Part shown: in pieces, positions 30,508 to 39,437 of the stretch | How positions within the stretch are numbered: position 1 is the stretch's first letter | Layout of the letters: the number at the start of each line of letters is the position of its first letter | Source of the DNA: Zobellella maritima | Lineage (GTDB): Bacteria; Pseudomonadota; Gammaproteobacteria; Enterobacterales; Aeromonadaceae | Direction: 5' to 3' | Assembly (NCBI RefSeq): GCF_003075035.1 | Contig: NZ_QCZE01000001.1 | Location: 568,187 to 632,186 of the forward strand | Length of the DNA stretch: 64,000 nt | Notes under the pieces: model-generated | Databases searched by the model: none | What the model was told of the DNA's origin: nothing | The model's input: only the letters and a program-made list of their open reading frames with translations | Translations under genes and position numbers: made by a program

Positions 30508-31713
30508 ATGACCATCGAAATCAAGGTTCCCGACCTTCCAGAATCTGTCGCCGATGCCACCATTGCTACCTGGCACAAGCAGCCGGGTGACCGGGTTGAG
30601 CGCGACGAAGTAATCGTCGACATCGAAACCGACAAAGTCGTACTGGAAGTACCTGCGCCTGAAGCCGGTATCCTGGAAGCCATCATCGAAGATGCCGGCG
30701 CAACCGTGCTGGGCCGTCAGCTGATCGGCAAACTCAAGCAAGGCGCCGTTGCCGGTGAGGAAACCAAGGACAAGCCGGCTGCCGCAGACGGCGAAGCCAA
30801 GGCCGATGCGAAAGCTGATGCCGACGGCGATGCCCTGAGCCCGGCAGTACGCCGCCTGGTGGCCGAGCACAATATCGATGTGGCCAAGCTGGCCGGCTCC
30901 GGCAAGGGTGGCCGGATCACCAAGGAAGACGTGGAAGCCTTTATCAAGGGCGGCAACAAGCCAGCCGCAGCTCCGGCTGCCGACGCCAAGGCTCCGGTCG
31001 TGCCTCTGGGTGAGCGTACCGAGAAGCGGGTACCCATGACCCGTCTGCGCAAGCGGGTGGCCGAGCGTCTGCTGGAAGCCAAGAACACCACCGCCATGCT
31101 GACGACCTTCAACGAAGTCAACATGGGCCCCATCATGAGCCTGCGCAAGCAGTATCAAGAGGTGTTTGAGAAGCGTCATGGTATCCGTCTGGGCTTTATG
31201 TCTTTCTATGTGAAGGCGGTGGTCGAGTCGCTCAAGCGTTATCCGGAAGTGAACGCCTCCATTGACGGCGACGATATCGTCTATCACAACTACTTCGATG
31301 TCAGCATTGCCGTGTCCACCCCCCGTGGCCTGGTAACGCCGGTACTGCGCGACTGCGATCGCCTGAGCCTGGCCGATATCGAAAAGAGCATCAAAGAGCT
31401 GGCCATCAAGGGTCGTGACGGCAAACTGACCGTGGACGACATGACCGGCGGTAACTTCACCATTACCAACGGTGGTGTATTCGGCTCCCTGATGTCTACT
31501 CCTATCATCAACCCGCCGCAAAGCGCCATCCTGGGTATGCACAAGATCCAGGACCGGCCGATGGCGGTGAACGGCAAGGTGGAAATCCTGCCGATGATGT
31601 ACCTGGCTCTGTCTTACGATCATCGTCTGATCGATGGCCGTGAGTCAGTGGGTTACCTGGTCTCCATCAAAGAACTGCTGGAAGATCCGACCCGCCTGCT
31701 GCTGGACGTATAA
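30508..31713 (+). CDS. sucB: 2-oxoglutarate dehydrogenase E2, dihydrolipoyl succinyltransferase
   Basis: A 401-residue core subunit that passes the succinyl group to CoA. Lipoyl domain with the lipoylated lysine K43 in [11 protein letters not shown]1/E3-binding domain around 109-146 ([12 protein letters not shown] to ITKEDVEAF); Ala/Pro-rich linkers; catalytic domain with DHRLIDG near residue 370. ATG 30508 has AGGA 8 nt upstream. The E3 subunit (lpd) is not in the window. Confidence 0.97.
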   Translation: MTIEIKVPDLPESVADATIATWHKQPGDRVERDEVIVDIETDKVVLEVPAPEAGILEAIIEDAGATVLGRQLIGKLKQGAVAGEETKDKPAAADGEAKADAKADADGDALSPAVRRLVAEHNIDVAKLAGSGKGGRITKEDVEAFIKGGNKPAAAPAADAKAPVVPLGERTEKRVPMTRLRKRVAERLLEAKNTTAMLTTFNEVNMGPIMSLRKQYQEVFEKRHGIRLGFMSFYVKAVVESLKRYPEVNASIDGDDIVYHNYFDVSIAVSTPRGLVTPVLRDCDRLSLADIEKSIKELAIKGRDGKLTVDDMTGGNFTITNGGVFGSLMSTPIINPPQSAILGMHKIQDRPMAVNGKVEILPMMYLALSYDHRLIDGRESVGYLVSIKELLEDPTRLLLDV

Positions 31714-31729
31714 CCGATAATAACAATGA

Positions 31730-31750
31730 GGTCGGGCCTGCAGCCCGACC
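31730..31750. other. Hairpin between sucB and sucC
   Basis: Perfect stem GGTCGGGC / GCCCGACC with a 5-nt loop, followed by CACTTTTATG. The weak U-tract suggests partial termination or an mRNA 3'-end protector that lets sucCD be expressed differently from sucAB. Confidence 0.55.
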
Positions 31751-31793
31751 CACTTTTATGTCCTGAACCCAACACAACAACGGAATACGCAAC

Positions 31794-32960
31794 ATGAATT
31801 TGCATGAATATCAGGCAAAACAACTGTTTGCCGAATACGGACTGCCCGTATCAGAAGGCTACGCATGTGATAATCCCCAGGAAGCGGTAGAAGCAGCCAG
31901 CAAGATTGGCGGCAACATGTGGGTAGTCAAGTGCCAGGTTCACGCCGGTGGCCGTGGCAAGGCGGGCGGCGTCAAGCTGGCCAAGACCAAGGAAGAAATC
32001 CGTGAATTCGCCGAAAACTGGCTGGGCAAGAATCTGGTGACCTACCAGACCGACGCCAACGGCCAGCCGGTTGCCAAGATCCTGGTTGAATCCTGCACCG
32101 ATATCGACAAAGAGCTGTACCTGGGTGCGGTTGTTGACCGTGGCACCCGTCGCGTGGTGTTCATGGCATCCACCGAAGGCGGTGTAGAAATCGAGAAGGT
32201 AGCGGAAGAGACTCCCGAGCTGATCCACAAGGCTGCCATCGATCCCCTGGTTGGCCCTCAAGCCTACCAAGGCCGTGAACTGGCGTTCAAACTGGGCCTG
32301 AAAGGCGACCAGATCAAGCAGTTCACCAAAATCTTCCTGGGCCTGGGCCAGATGTTCCTGGACTACGATTTTGCCCTGCTGGAAATCAACCCCCTGGTGA
32401 TCACCACTGCCGGCAACCTGCACTGCCTGGACGGCAAGATCAACATCGACTCCAACGCCATGTATCGTCAGCCCAAGCTGCGTGAAATGCACGATCCGTC
32501 CCAGGACGATGCCCGTGAAGCCCACGCTGCCAAATGGGAACTGAACTACGTCGCCCTGGACGGCAACATCGGTTGCATGGTTAACGGCGCGGGCCTGGCC
32601 ATGGGTACCATGGACATCGTCAACCTGCACGGCGGCAAGCCGGCCAACTTCCTGGATGTGGGCGGCGGCGCCACCAAGGAGCGGGTAACCGAAGCCTTCA
32701 AGATCATCCTGTCCGACAGCAATGTCCAGGCTGTTCTGGTGAACATCTTCGGCGGTATCGTACGCTGTGACATGATCGCCGAAGGCATTATCGGTGCGGT
32801 GAAGGAAGTGGGCGTTAAAGTACCTGTTGTGGTTCGTCTGGAAGGCAACAATGCCGAAGCCGGAACCCAGAAACTGGCCGAGTCCGGCCTGAACATCATC
32901 GCCGCGACCAGCCTGACCGACGCTGCCGTCCAGGTCGTTAATGCCGCACAGGGGAAATAA
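31794..32960 (+). CDS. sucC: Succinyl-CoA synthetase beta subunit
   Basis: A 388-residue ATP-grasp subunit, same length as E. coli. [19 protein letters not shown], the ATP-grasp loop [12 protein letters not shown] and LEINPLV are diagnostic; the [13 protein letters not shown] region contacts the alpha subunit. It makes ATP (or GTP) from succinyl-CoA in the TCA cycle and is followed at 4 bp by sucD. Confidence 0.97.
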   Translation: MNLHEYQAKQLFAEYGLPVSEGYACDNPQEAVEAASKIGGNMWVVKCQVHAGGRGKAGGVKLAKTKEEIREFAENWLGKNLVTYQTDANGQPVAKILVESCTDIDKELYLGAVVDRGTRRVVFMASTEGGVEIEKVAEETPELIHKAAIDPLVGPQAYQGRELAFKLGLKGDQIKQFTKIFLGLGQMFLDYDFALLEINPLVITTAGNLHCLDGKINIDSNAMYRQPKLREMHDPSQDDAREAHAAKWELNYVALDGNIGCMVNGAGLAMGTMDIVNLHGGKPANFLDVGGGATKERVTEAFKIILSDSNVQAVLVNIFGGIVRCDMIAEGIIGAVKEVGVKVPVVVRLEGNNAEAGTQKLAESGLNIIAATSLTDAAVQVVNAAQGK

Positions 32961-32964
32961 CAAC

Positions 32965-33837
32965 ATGAGCATTCTGATCAACAAAGACACCAAGGTTATC
33001 TGTCAGGGCTTTACCGGTGGCCAGGGCACCTTCCATTCCGAGCAGGCGCTGGCATACGGCACCCAGATGGTCGGCGGCGTGTCTCCCGGCAAGGGCGGCT
33101 CCACCCACCTGGGCCTGCCGGTATTCAACACTGTGCGTGAAGCGGTCGAAGCCACTGGCGCCACTGCCTCCGTTATCTATGTGCCGGCGGCCTTCTGTAA
33201 AGATGCCATCCTGGAAGCGATCGATGCGGGTATCCAGCTGATCGTGACCATCACCGAAGGCATTCCTACCCTGGATATGCTGGACGTGAAAGTGAAGCTG
33301 GACGAAGCCGGCGTGCGCATGATCGGTCCTAACTGCCCGGGCGTGATCACCCCGGACGAGTGCAAGATCGGCATCATGCCCGGTCATATCCACAAGAAGG
33401 GCAAGGTGGGTATCGTTTCCCGCTCCGGCACCCTGACCTACGAAGCGGTCAAGCAGACCACCGACGAAGGTTTCGGCCAGTCCAGCTGTGTGGGCATCGG
33501 TGGTGATCCCATCCCCGGTTCCAACTTTATCGATATCCTGGCCCTGTTCGAGAAGGATCCGGAAACCGAAGCCATCGTGATGATCGGTGAAATCGGCGGC
33601 AGCGCCGAAGAAGAAGCGGCCGCCTACATCAAGGCGAACGTGACCAAGCCGGTGGTTTCCTACATCGCGGGCGTGACTGCGCCTCCCGGCAAGCGTATGG
33701 GCCATGCCGGCGCCATCATTTCCGGCGGCAAGGGCACCGCAGACGAGAAGTTCGCTGCGCTGCAGGACGCCGGTGTGAAAACCGTACGCTCCCTGGCCGA
33801 TATCGGCAAGGCACTGCGTGAAGTGACCGGCTGGTAA
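32965..33837 (+). CDS. sucD: Succinyl-CoA synthetase alpha subunit
   Basis: A 290-residue CoA-binding subunit. [18 protein letters not shown] at the start, the CoA-binding Rossmann region, and the phosphorylated histidine in [11 protein letters not shown] near residue 247. ATG 32965 is chosen over an in-frame start at 32941 that would overlap sucC and lengthen the protein beyond the family. Last gene of the sdh-suc cluster. Confidence 0.97.
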   Translation: MSILINKDTKVICQGFTGGQGTFHSEQALAYGTQMVGGVSPGKGGSTHLGLPVFNTVREAVEATGATASVIYVPAAFCKDAILEAIDAGIQLIVTITEGIPTLDMLDVKVKLDEAGVRMIGPNCPGVITPDECKIGIMPGHIHKKGKVGIVSRSGTLTYEAVKQTTDEGFGQSSCVGIGGDPIPGSNFIDILALFEKDPETEAIVMIGEIGGSAEEEAAAYIKANVTKPVVSYIAGVTAPPGKRMGHAGAIISGGKGTADEKFAALQDAGVKTVRSLADIGKALREVTGW

Positions 33838-33861
33838 ATTCTAGCTGGAAGCTGAAAGAAA

Positions 33862-33887
33862 AAAGGAGCCGAGAGGCTCCTTTTTTA
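33862..33887 (+). terminator. Rho-independent terminator after sucD
   Basis: Stem AAAGGAGCC / GGCTCCTTT around GAGA, with TTTTTT following. It closes the sdhCDAB-sucABCD transcription unit. Confidence 0.92.
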
Positions 33888-33969
33888 TTACATGAAATTA
33901 CCCGAACGGTAGCTTGGCGATGAGCGAAGCGAATCCCAACCATGGATTCTGCTCACCCCTCACCAATAA

Positions 33970-34470
33970 TCACATTCGTTCGGCCCGGCTCCAGGGATCC
34001 GGCTTTCTGCTGAATTCACCGTGACGCCAGTTATTGGCCAATTGACGGAAATGATCACCGGAGACGTGGATCAGGTCTCTGTGATCACCGCTTTCCAGGT
34101 AGATGTCTGCCATTTCAAGCAAGGCTTCATCGACCAGGGTATCCAGTGCGAAGGGTTCGCCCATCGCCGGAATAGCCCCTTTATCACAATCCTTGAACAT
34201 CCGGATGAGTTCTTGTTCCGATGCCAGCCTGACTTCGCCGTGAACCAACTGGTTAAAGCGTTGCAGGTCGACCTTGTCGGCTGCGGGGATCACCGCCATC
34301 ATCCGCTGACCACCTTCGTTCTCAAGGATGACCGCTTTTGCCATCTGGGCCAGAGGAATGTGACTGGCGATGGCACTTTGAGCGGCGCCCTCTGAATAGG
34401 CATGGTGCACCATGTCGTAGGGGATCTGCTGGCTGTCCAGGTATTGCTTCAGTGCAAGCGACATACCCAT
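33970..34470 (-). CDS. YbaK/EbsC-type aminoacyl-tRNA deacylase
   Basis: A 166-residue protein of the YbaK/ProX fold that hydrolyses mischarged aminoacyl-tRNA in trans. AKAVILENEGG and the conserved lysine region near 50, and GAIPAMGEPF near 110 are typical of the YbaK/PrdX subgroup. ATG 34470 has GGGAGG 5 nt upstream; a second ATG is two codons later. Which tRNA it edits cannot be told from sequence by eye. Confidence 0.82.
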   Translation of the reverse strand: MGMSLALKQYLDSQQIPYDMVHHAYSEGAAQSAIASHIPLAQMAKAVILENEGGQRMMAVIPAADKVDLQRFNQLVHGEVRLASEQELIRMFKDCDKGAIPAMGEPFALDTLVDEALLEMADIYLESGDHRDLIHVSGDHFRQLANNWRHGEFSRKPDPWSRAERM

Positions 34471-34936
34471 AATTACCTCCCGAAGGCGTGCGTACACAGG
34501 TACAGGCTGCCTCCTCTGTCGTGCCCACTGAGTATAGTAGCAGTTGAATAAATTGCTCGCTAAATGACCAATCTCCAGATGATTGGTTTACCTTAATAAT
34601 AGCCCATCGGGACCCGAAGCGGCGTACAGGCCAGGCTGGACGCAGTGCCGGGCACAAACCCGAATAAAGGCTCCGGGAGGCTCCCCAGCGGCCATCATCG
34701 GTTTGCATCACAGAGGGAGGCGCCTGGGTCATGCCCACCTTTAACGGGGCCACCCGTGTCTGAACCGGATTTACAAAATTATTGCAGAGATAAATGCATC
34801 CTGGTGCACTCCAGGCTGCTACACATTCTTGGTTATTCAGGTCATAACATTGGCTTATGACTTGCCCTTAAACCGGCATTGGACAGCAAAGCGCCAGCCA
34901 GTAAAGATTGAAGTCCATCTCAATAATGAGGGAACC
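34471..34936. other. Intergenic region upstream of the amino-acid binding protein
   Basis: About 465 bp between divergent genes. ACCAATC (34567-34573) and GATTGGT (34581-34587) form a 7-bp inverted repeat with a 7-nt spacer, a possible operator. No coding region was supported. Confidence 0.4.
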
Positions 34937-35728
34937 ATGATGAGAAAAACCGCCTTACTCTTTGCCGCCGGCCTGACGCTGACGACCATGACTTCGGCCA
35001 GCGCCAGAGACTGGAGCCAGATCCGCATTGCCGTGGAAGGCGCCTACCCGCCATTTTCTTCCATGACCGAAAACGGGGAAGTGGTTGGCTTTGATGTGGA
35101 TATTGCCAGAGCCCTATGTAACGAATTGCAGGCCCGTTGCGAGCTGATAAACCAGGACTGGGACGGCATGATCCCCGGCTTGCTGGCTCGCAAGTTTGAC
35201 GCCATTGTGGCGTCCATGTCGATCACCGAAGAACGCAAGAGAAAGGTGGACTTCACCAACAAGTATTACCAGATACCCGCTATTTTTGTGGGCGCCAAAG
35301 GGACTGAGTTTTCCCTGACCCCGCAAGGTCTTGATGGCAAAACCGTGGGGGTACAGCGGGCCACCACCCACGACAAGTACATCAGCGACAACTTCGGCGA
35401 CAATGTCGATATTAAGCGTTATGGCTCTCAGGACGAAGCCTATCTGGATCTGTCCAGCGGCCGGCTCGATCTGCTGTTGGTCAATCAGCTGGCGGTGCGC
35501 CAGGGCTTTCTCGATCTGGACGCAGGCAAGGACTTTACTCAGGTGGGTGAGCCGGTGACCGACCCGCGCTGGTACGGAGAAGGGGTTGGCATTGCCGTAC
35601 GCAAACAGGACAAGGCGCTCAGGCTGAAACTCAACGATGCCATCAGCGCCCTGCGTGCCGATGGTCGTTACCAGGAAATTAACGATCGTTATTTTCCGGT
35701 CGATATCTACGGCCCCGGGCAGCCTTAA
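34937..35728 (+). CDS. Periplasmic amino-acid ABC transporter binding protein
   Basis: A 263-residue SBP_bac_3 family protein with a signal peptide (MMRKTALL to ASA, cleavage near residue 23). EGAYPPFSSMTENGEVVGFD and ISITEERK-like (MSITEERKRKVDFT) motifs place it with lysine/arginine/ornithine and histidine binding proteins. GAGGGA precedes the ATG. No permease or ATPase gene is adjacent, so it must share components encoded elsewhere or act with an unlinked transporter. Convergent with a LysR gene; ligand probably a cationic amino acid or opine (inference). Confidence 0.88.
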   Translation: MMRKTALLFAAGLTLTTMTSASARDWSQIRIAVEGAYPPFSSMTENGEVVGFDVDIARALCNELQARCELINQDWDGMIPGLLARKFDAIVASMSITEERKRKVDFTNKYYQIPAIFVGAKGTEFSLTPQGLDGKTVGVQRATTHDKYISDNFGDNVDIKRYGSQDEAYLDLSSGRLDLLLVNQLAVRQGFLDLDAGKDFTQVGEPVTDPRWYGEGVGIAVRKQDKALRLKLNDAISALRADGRYQEINDRYFPVDIYGPGQP

Positions 35729-36636
35729 GCGTTCGGCGCTACTATGCGAATGCCCTGCTCGCGGATCCAGGCCAGGGTTTCGTCCAGAAAGGCACTGGCC
35801 AGACGGCTGCGGGGCTGAAATGCCGGAAACAGCACGTCAATCCGAAAGGGCACCATGGGGCTAAAGGGGCGGCTGATCAGCCCCTGTGCACGGGCCGCCC
35901 CGGCGGTAAAGGGATCCACCAGGGCGATGCCGGCTCCGGCTGCCACCAGTGCTGCCTGACTGGCCACCAGTGAGGTGTGAATGCGGGTAATGGGCCGGGC
36001 GGCTGCTTCTGTCAGCAGGCGCTGAACGCGGTCGCTGGGATCCAGGTGTGGCTCCAGCTGGATCAGCGTCTGGTCGTGAAGGTCTGCCGGCGTCACCTTG
36101 GGTTTGTCAGCCAGCGGGTGATCCCGGGGGAGCAGGCAGACACACTCAAACACCCATGGAATGTGCTCCAGTCCCTGTTCTGCGCCCATCATGTCGGCAA
36201 AACCAATGTCGCTCTGGGTGGCCCGGGTCTGGGCCAGCACATCGGCGGAGCGGTGAGTTACCAGCCTGACGTTGACCCCGTCAAAGCGGCGGCAGAAACG
36301 TGCGATCACCTGGGGCAGCAGCGACACCGAAAACGCCGGCAACGCCGAGATCACCAGCTGCTCGCCTCTGTGCTCGCGAATGCCGGCGGCGGCCTGCTCC
36401 AGCCGGTCAAGGCCGATAAAGGCCTTGTCCACTTCCGCCAGAAAGGCTCTGGCTTCACGGGTGGCGAGTAATCGGCTCTTGTGGCGCTCGAACAGGCTGA
36501 AGCCCAGCGTGGATTCCAGTTGGGACAGCAGCCGGCTGACCGCCGGCTGGCTGATATGAAGCAGGCGGGCGGCATCGGTGACGGTGCCGCTCAGCATGAT
36601 GGCACGAAAGGCGTTGAGCTGCTGAAAGGTTAACAT
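35725..36636 (-). CDS. LysR-family transcriptional regulator
   Basis: A 303-residue regulator: N-terminal winged helix-turn-helix (TVTDAARLLHISQPAVSRLL at about 17-36) and C-terminal inducer-binding domain. ATG 36636 is preferred over 36645, because AGGGA sits 9 nt before it but abuts the upstream ATG. Divergent from the flavin dehydrogenase operon and probably its regulator. Its stop codon interlocks with that of the convergent binding-protein gene in CTTAAG. Confidence 0.92.
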   Translation of the reverse strand: MLTFQQLNAFRAIMLSGTVTDAARLLHISQPAVSRLLSQLESTLGFSLFERHKSRLLATREARAFLAEVDKAFIGLDRLEQAAAGIREHRGEQLVISALPAFSVSLLPQVIARFCRRFDGVNVRLVTHRSADVLAQTRATQSDIGFADMMGAEQGLEHIPWVFECVCLLPRDHPLADKPKVTPADLHDQTLIQLEPHLDPSDRVQRLLTEAAARPITRIHTSLVASQAALVAAGAGIALVDPFTAGAARAQGLISRPFSPMVPFRIDVLFPAFQPRSRLASAFLDETLAWIREQGIRIVAPNA

Positions 36637-36662
36637 GCATAACATTCCCTGATGATGTGAAT

Positions 36663-36685
36663 CATATTATGCGCTGCATGTTATG
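36663..36685. promoter_or_regulatory. Candidate LysR operator
   Basis: Dyad CATA-TT-ATGC-GCT-GCAT-GT-TATG in the 86-bp divergent gap between the LysR gene and the dehydrogenase operon. A natural site for autoregulation and operon activation. Confidence 0.5.
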
Positions 36686-36722
36686 AATTGCCAGCAATAT
36701 GCTCGGGATTGGAGGTATCGAT

Positions 36723-37847
36723 ATGTGGGATCTGGTCATCGTTGGCGGTGGCGTCTGTGGTCTGGCCCTGGGCTATGGCGCCAGTCGCCGCGGCCAGCGG
36801 GTACTGGTGCTGGACGACCGGGACGCTCTGGCTCGCCCTTCCCGGGGCAATTTTGGTCTGATCTGGGTGCAGGGCAAGGGCGTCGGTTTCAGCGACTATG
36901 CCCGCATTACCCAAGCCTCGGCCCGGCTTTGGCCCGGCTTTGCCGATGAACTGCAACAACTGACCGGGGTGGATTTGGAATACCGCCCCAGCGGCGGGCT
37001 CGATTTCTGCCTGAGCCCGCAGGAAGTGCTTGAGCGCGAGGCCGGCCTGGAGGCGCTCCATGCCGATACCGGGCTGCAAACCCGCATGCTGAATGCCACC
37101 GAGCTGGCATGCTTCCTGCCCGGAGTCGGGCACGTGCCGGGCGCCTCCTGGTGCGACATGGACGCCCACGTTAATCCGCTGATGCTGCTGCTGGCTCTGG
37201 CGCAAGGTATTGAACGGCGGGGGGGCAGTGTACGGCGCGACGAGGCGGTGCAGCAGGCGGAGGCGGGCAGTGACGGTGTTCACCTGTTGCTGGACGGTGG
37301 CAAGGAAATTCATGGTCGGCACCTGTTGCTGTGTACCGGCCTGGGGGGCGAGGCACTGCGCGACTCTCTGGGAGTGACGTTGCCGGTACGGGGAGTAAAG
37401 GGACAGATTCTGGTGACCGCCCGCCAGCCGCCGCTGTTGCCCTTTGCCACCGCACACCTGCGCCAGACCGCCGACGGCACAGTGATGTGCGGTGACTCCT
37501 GGGAAGAAGGGGACACGGGTAATCAGACCCAGACACTGGTGCTGGGCAAGATTGCCCGTACCGCTACCCGGCTGCTGCCGGCGCTTGGCCAGGCGCGCAT
37601 GCTGCGGGCCTGGGCCGCCACCCGGGTGATCACCCCGGATGGCGCTCCCCTTTATCAGCCTTCGGCCCGGTATTCAAACGTGCATGCCGTGGCCTGCCAC
37701 AGCGGCGTGACGCTGGCCGCCTGGCACGCCCTTGAACTGGCCGGCCTGCTGGCGCAACACAGCGGTGCGCCGCTGCTATCAATGACCACGGAGAGATTTG
37801 ATGTGGAAACCAACCCAAACCACCGCCACCGTATTGGTTCGCATTGA
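36723..37847 (+). CDS. FAD-dependent amino-acid/opine dehydrogenase, DAO-type subunit
   Basis: A 374-residue DAO-fold flavoprotein. N-terminal GGGVCGLALGYG FAD motif and GNFGLIWVQGKG, a signature shared with the beta subunits of opine oxidases (OoxB/NoxB), D-hydroxyproline dehydrogenase and HcnC. ATG 36723 has GGAGG 7 nt upstream. First of three overlapping genes that together encode a heterotrimeric dehydrogenase feeding electrons via a [2Fe-2S] protein. It overlaps the next gene by 47 bp. The substrate is unknown; glycine oxidation to cyanide is possible for the family but not indicated. Confidence 0.85.
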   Translation: MWDLVIVGGGVCGLALGYGASRRGQRVLVLDDRDALARPSRGNFGLIWVQGKGVGFSDYARITQASARLWPGFADELQQLTGVDLEYRPSGGLDFCLSPQEVLEREAGLEALHADTGLQTRMLNATELACFLPGVGHVPGASWCDMDAHVNPLMLLLALAQGIERRGGSVRRDEAVQQAEAGSDGVHLLLDGGKEIHGRHLLLCTGLGGEALRDSLGVTLPVRGVKGQILVTARQPPLLPFATAHLRQTADGTVMCGDSWEEGDTGNQTQTLVLGKIARTATRLLPALGQARMLRAWAATRVITPDGAPLYQPSARYSNVHAVACHSGVTLAAWHALELAGLLAQHSGAPLLSMTTERFDVETNPNHRHRIGSH

Positions 37848-38067
37848 TGACGAGCCCTGCCGGGTGCCGGCGGGCAGCACCGTGGCCTCGGTGTTGCTGC
37901 AACAGCGTAAGGTTATCTGGCGAGAGGGCCGGGCGCGCACGCCTTTGTGTCTGATGGGCGTGTGCTACGAGTGTCTGGTATGGGTGGATGGCGAACAGCG
38001 CCAGGGCTGCCAGGTGCCGGTGGCTGCCGGCATGGACATTGATACCGGAGGCGAACATGCAAGTTGA
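37801..38067 (+). CDS. Small [2Fe-2S] ferredoxin-like subunit
   Basis: An 88-residue Fer2_4 domain protein. Cysteines in LCLMGVCYECLVWVDG and the following GCQVP form the C-x4-C-x2-C...C cluster ligand set of HcnA and gamma subunits of opine/hydroxyproline dehydrogenases. It lies between the two flavoprotein genes and overlaps both, a strong sign of stoichiometric co-expression. Confidence 0.88.
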   Translation: MWKPTQTTATVLVRIDDEPCRVPAGSTVASVLLQQRKVIWREGRARTPLCLMGVCYECLVWVDGEQRQGCQVPVAAGMDIDTGGEHAS

Positions 38068-39436
38068 TCTGCTGGTGGTGGGCGCGGGGCCGGCGGGCAT
38101 GGCCCTGGCCACCGACGCGGCCTGCATGGGCCTGAACGTACTGGTGGTGGATGAACAGGCGAGCCACGGAGGCCAGATCTACCGGGCCTGGGAAAGGCAA
38201 AGTGACGGAACACTGGCGCTGATGGGGCCGGATTACCGCCGTGGTGGCGAGCTGGTCACGGCTTTTCGCCGGCAGCCACTGCACTATTGGCCGGGCACCC
38301 GGGTCTGGGCCATCGAGTCCGGTTTTTGCGTGTCCTTGTTGCGCGATGGCGTGGCCAGCCAGGTGCGAGCCGAACGAGTGGCCGTGTGCACCGGTGCCAT
38401 GGAGCGGGCCTGGCCCTTTGCCGGCTGGACCCTGCCCGGTGTGGTGAACGGGGGCGGTGCCCAGATCCTGCTGAAGGAGCAGGGGCTGATGGCCGAGCCG
38501 GCGGTATTGGCAGGCACTGGCCCCTTGTTGTATTTGCTGGCCTGGCAGTATCTGCAACGAGGCTGCGCACCGCTGGCGGTGGTGGATCTGACCCCCCTGC
38601 GCCACTACCGTCGTGCCCTGGCCGCCTTGCCCAAGGCCCTGCGCGCCGGTCACTACCTGTGGCAGGGGCTGCGTTACCAGTGGGCGCTGAAGCAGGCCAG
38701 GGTGCCCCTTTACCTGGGGGCCTGCAGGCTTGCCGCCGAGGGTGATCACTGGGTACGTGCGGTGCGCTTTGAGCACCGGGGGCGGAAGCACCATATCGAC
38801 ACCGATACCCTGCTTACCCACTTCGGCGTGATCCCTCATACCGCGCTGTCGGCCGGAGCCGGTTGCCCCCTTGATTGGAGTCCGCAGCGACTGTGCTGGG
38901 AGCCTCGCCAGCAAGACGGCCGTACCCCGGTGCCCGGTCTTTACGTGGCCGGTGACGGCGTCGCCATTCTGGGCGCGCGCCAGGCGGCCTGGCGTGGCCG
39001 GCTGCTGGCTCGCGAGCTGGCGCGGGAATTAAACATTCAGCCGGTTATCAACGAGGACGAGGCCCGGCAGCTGCAGGCCAGCATGGAACAGGATGCGGCC
39101 ATACGGCCTTTTCTGGAAGCGCTGTATCGGCCCGATGAGCAGGCCCTGGCCGAGGAAGACGATGCTACTTTGTTGTGCCGCTGTGAAGGGATAAGCCTGG
39201 GACGAGTGCGGGGGCTGGCCGCCCAGCACAACCTGGACATGAACGGACTGAAGGCCTTTAGCCGATGCGGCATGGGGCCCTGTCAAGGCCGCCAGTGCGG
39301 CCCCCAGGCGGCCATGGTGCTGGCGGCGAAGCAGGGCAGGGAGGTGGGTGAGCTCGGCGTGTTTACGCCCCGCTGGCCCGCCGCCCCCCTGACCCTGGCA
39401 CAGCTCGCCAGTCTGGCGGAGCAAGAGCCGGACTGA
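38057..39436 (+). CDS. FAD/NAD(P)-binding and BFD-type iron-sulfur subunit of the dehydrogenase
   Basis: A 459-residue pyridine-nucleotide-disulfide-type flavoprotein (VVGAGPAGMALATDAA at the start; YVAGDGVAILGA near 300) with a C-terminal BFD-like [2Fe-2S] region: CRCEGISLGRV and RCGMGPCQGRQCG. This matches HcnB, OoxA/NoxA and LhpF-type alpha subunits. GGAGG precedes ATG 38057. It ends 1 bp before the convergent xseA stop. Confidence 0.88.
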   Translation: MQVDLLVVGAGPAGMALATDAACMGLNVLVVDEQASHGGQIYRAWERQSDGTLALMGPDYRRGGELVTAFRRQPLHYWPGTRVWAIESGFCVSLLRDGVASQVRAERVAVCTGAMERAWPFAGWTLPGVVNGGGAQILLKEQGLMAEPAVLAGTGPLLYLLAWQYLQRGCAPLAVVDLTPLRHYRRALAALPKALRAGHYLWQGLRYQWALKQARVPLYLGACRLAAEGDHWVRAVRFEHRGRKHHIDTDTLLTHFGVIPHTALSAGAGCPLDWSPQRLCWEPRQQDGRTPVPGLYVAGDGVAILGARQAAWRGRLLARELARELNIQPVINEDEARQLQASMEQDAAIRPFLEALYRPDEQALAEEDDATLLCRCEGISLGRVRGLAAQHNLDMNGLKAFSRCGMGPCQGRQCGPQAAMVLAAKQGREVGELGVFTPRWPAAPLTLAQLASLAEQEPD

Positions 39437-39437
39437 G

